64,000 nt of DNA from Trichoplax sp. H2 (Eukaryota > Placozoa > Uniplacotomia > Trichoplacea), in the NCBI GenBank assembly GCA_003344405.1, contig NOWV01000005.1, positions 930,001 through 994,000 on the forward strand. Reading direction: 5' to 3'. The position numbers were made by a program, and so were the translations under genes. Below are positions 63,709-64,000 of the stretch, in pieces (position 1 is the first letter of the stretch; each line of letters begins with the position of its first letter). Below the pieces are notes generated by a model. That model ran no database searches, had not been told where the DNA came from, and saw only the letters and a program-made list of their open reading frames with translations.

Positions 63709-64000
63709 TTGATGCTATTCCGAGGCTACAAAAGTCTTTAAATCTATCGCGTAAATTGATCCAATCTTAGAACTTTATAAAGAAGATTCATTAATTGGCT
63801 ACGCATATATGGTTCAAAGAAAAATTTAATATATTGCTCGTATTCCTTTAAAATTAATGTTGTTCAAAGGTTGCAAAAGTTTACAGGCCTAGAGGAGTCA
63901 TTGCCTGCTTAAGTATATATCATTCAAAGAAAAATATAAGTTTATTTCTAGTGTTACTTTAAATTAATGTTGTTTTAAGGTTATAAAAGCCAACAAATCT
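63709..64000. repeat. Diverged tandem repeat at the window edge
   Basis: A motif of about 38 bases recurs at 63709-63746, 63853-63890 and 63963-64000, spaced 144 and 110 bases apart. The intervening sequence is also partly shared (a TTCAAAGAAAAAT word about 45 to 60 bases before the second and third copies). The array continues beyond the window. Confidence 0.7.

Overview
The window reads as nuclear DNA of an animal. It is AT-rich and its genes are split by many short GT-AG introns, mostly 65 to 300 bases. It carries families typical of Metazoa: an interferon regulatory factor (IRF) and a DLG5-type MAGUK scaffold. Gene content, the compact introns and the base composition suggest an early-branching animal such as a placozoan; that assignment is inference. 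Four runs of N show it is a draft scaffold.

Six genes can be rebuilt with reading frames that stay consistent across every splice junction. Five are on the minus strand: a coiled-coil protein of unknown function (260-1984), a secreted M14B metallocarboxypeptidase (5251-6908), a DDX21/DDX50-type RNA helicase (26883-30641), a cyclophilin A-type prolyl isomerase (33214-36858) and DLG5 (42822-52197). One is on the plus strand: an IRF (20083-24687), whose DNA-binding exon is about 3 kb from the exons for the rest of the protein. Most exons are under 250 bases and many under 100, so long open frames alone would miss or truncate four of the six genes.

The genes do not form an obvious pathway. The helicase (rRNA processing and nucleolar RNA) and cyclophilin (protein folding) are housekeeping types. 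DLG5 is a junction and polarity scaffold, the IRF a transcription factor, and the carboxypeptidase a secreted peptide-processing enzyme.

The rest is gene-poor: 6.9-20 kb and 52.2-64 kb show no supportable gene. The 30.4-41.1 kb block is different in kind. It is saturated with GTAC-containing palindromic words, holds three of the four gaps, and carries near-identical blocks on either side of gaps. These look like two haplotypes placed in series or recent tandem duplications. A less AT-rich island with simple repeats lies inside IRF intron 1 (about 21.3-22.6 kb), and a diverged repeat runs off the right edge.

I found no CRISPR array, rRNA gene, convincing tRNA gene or intact transposon.
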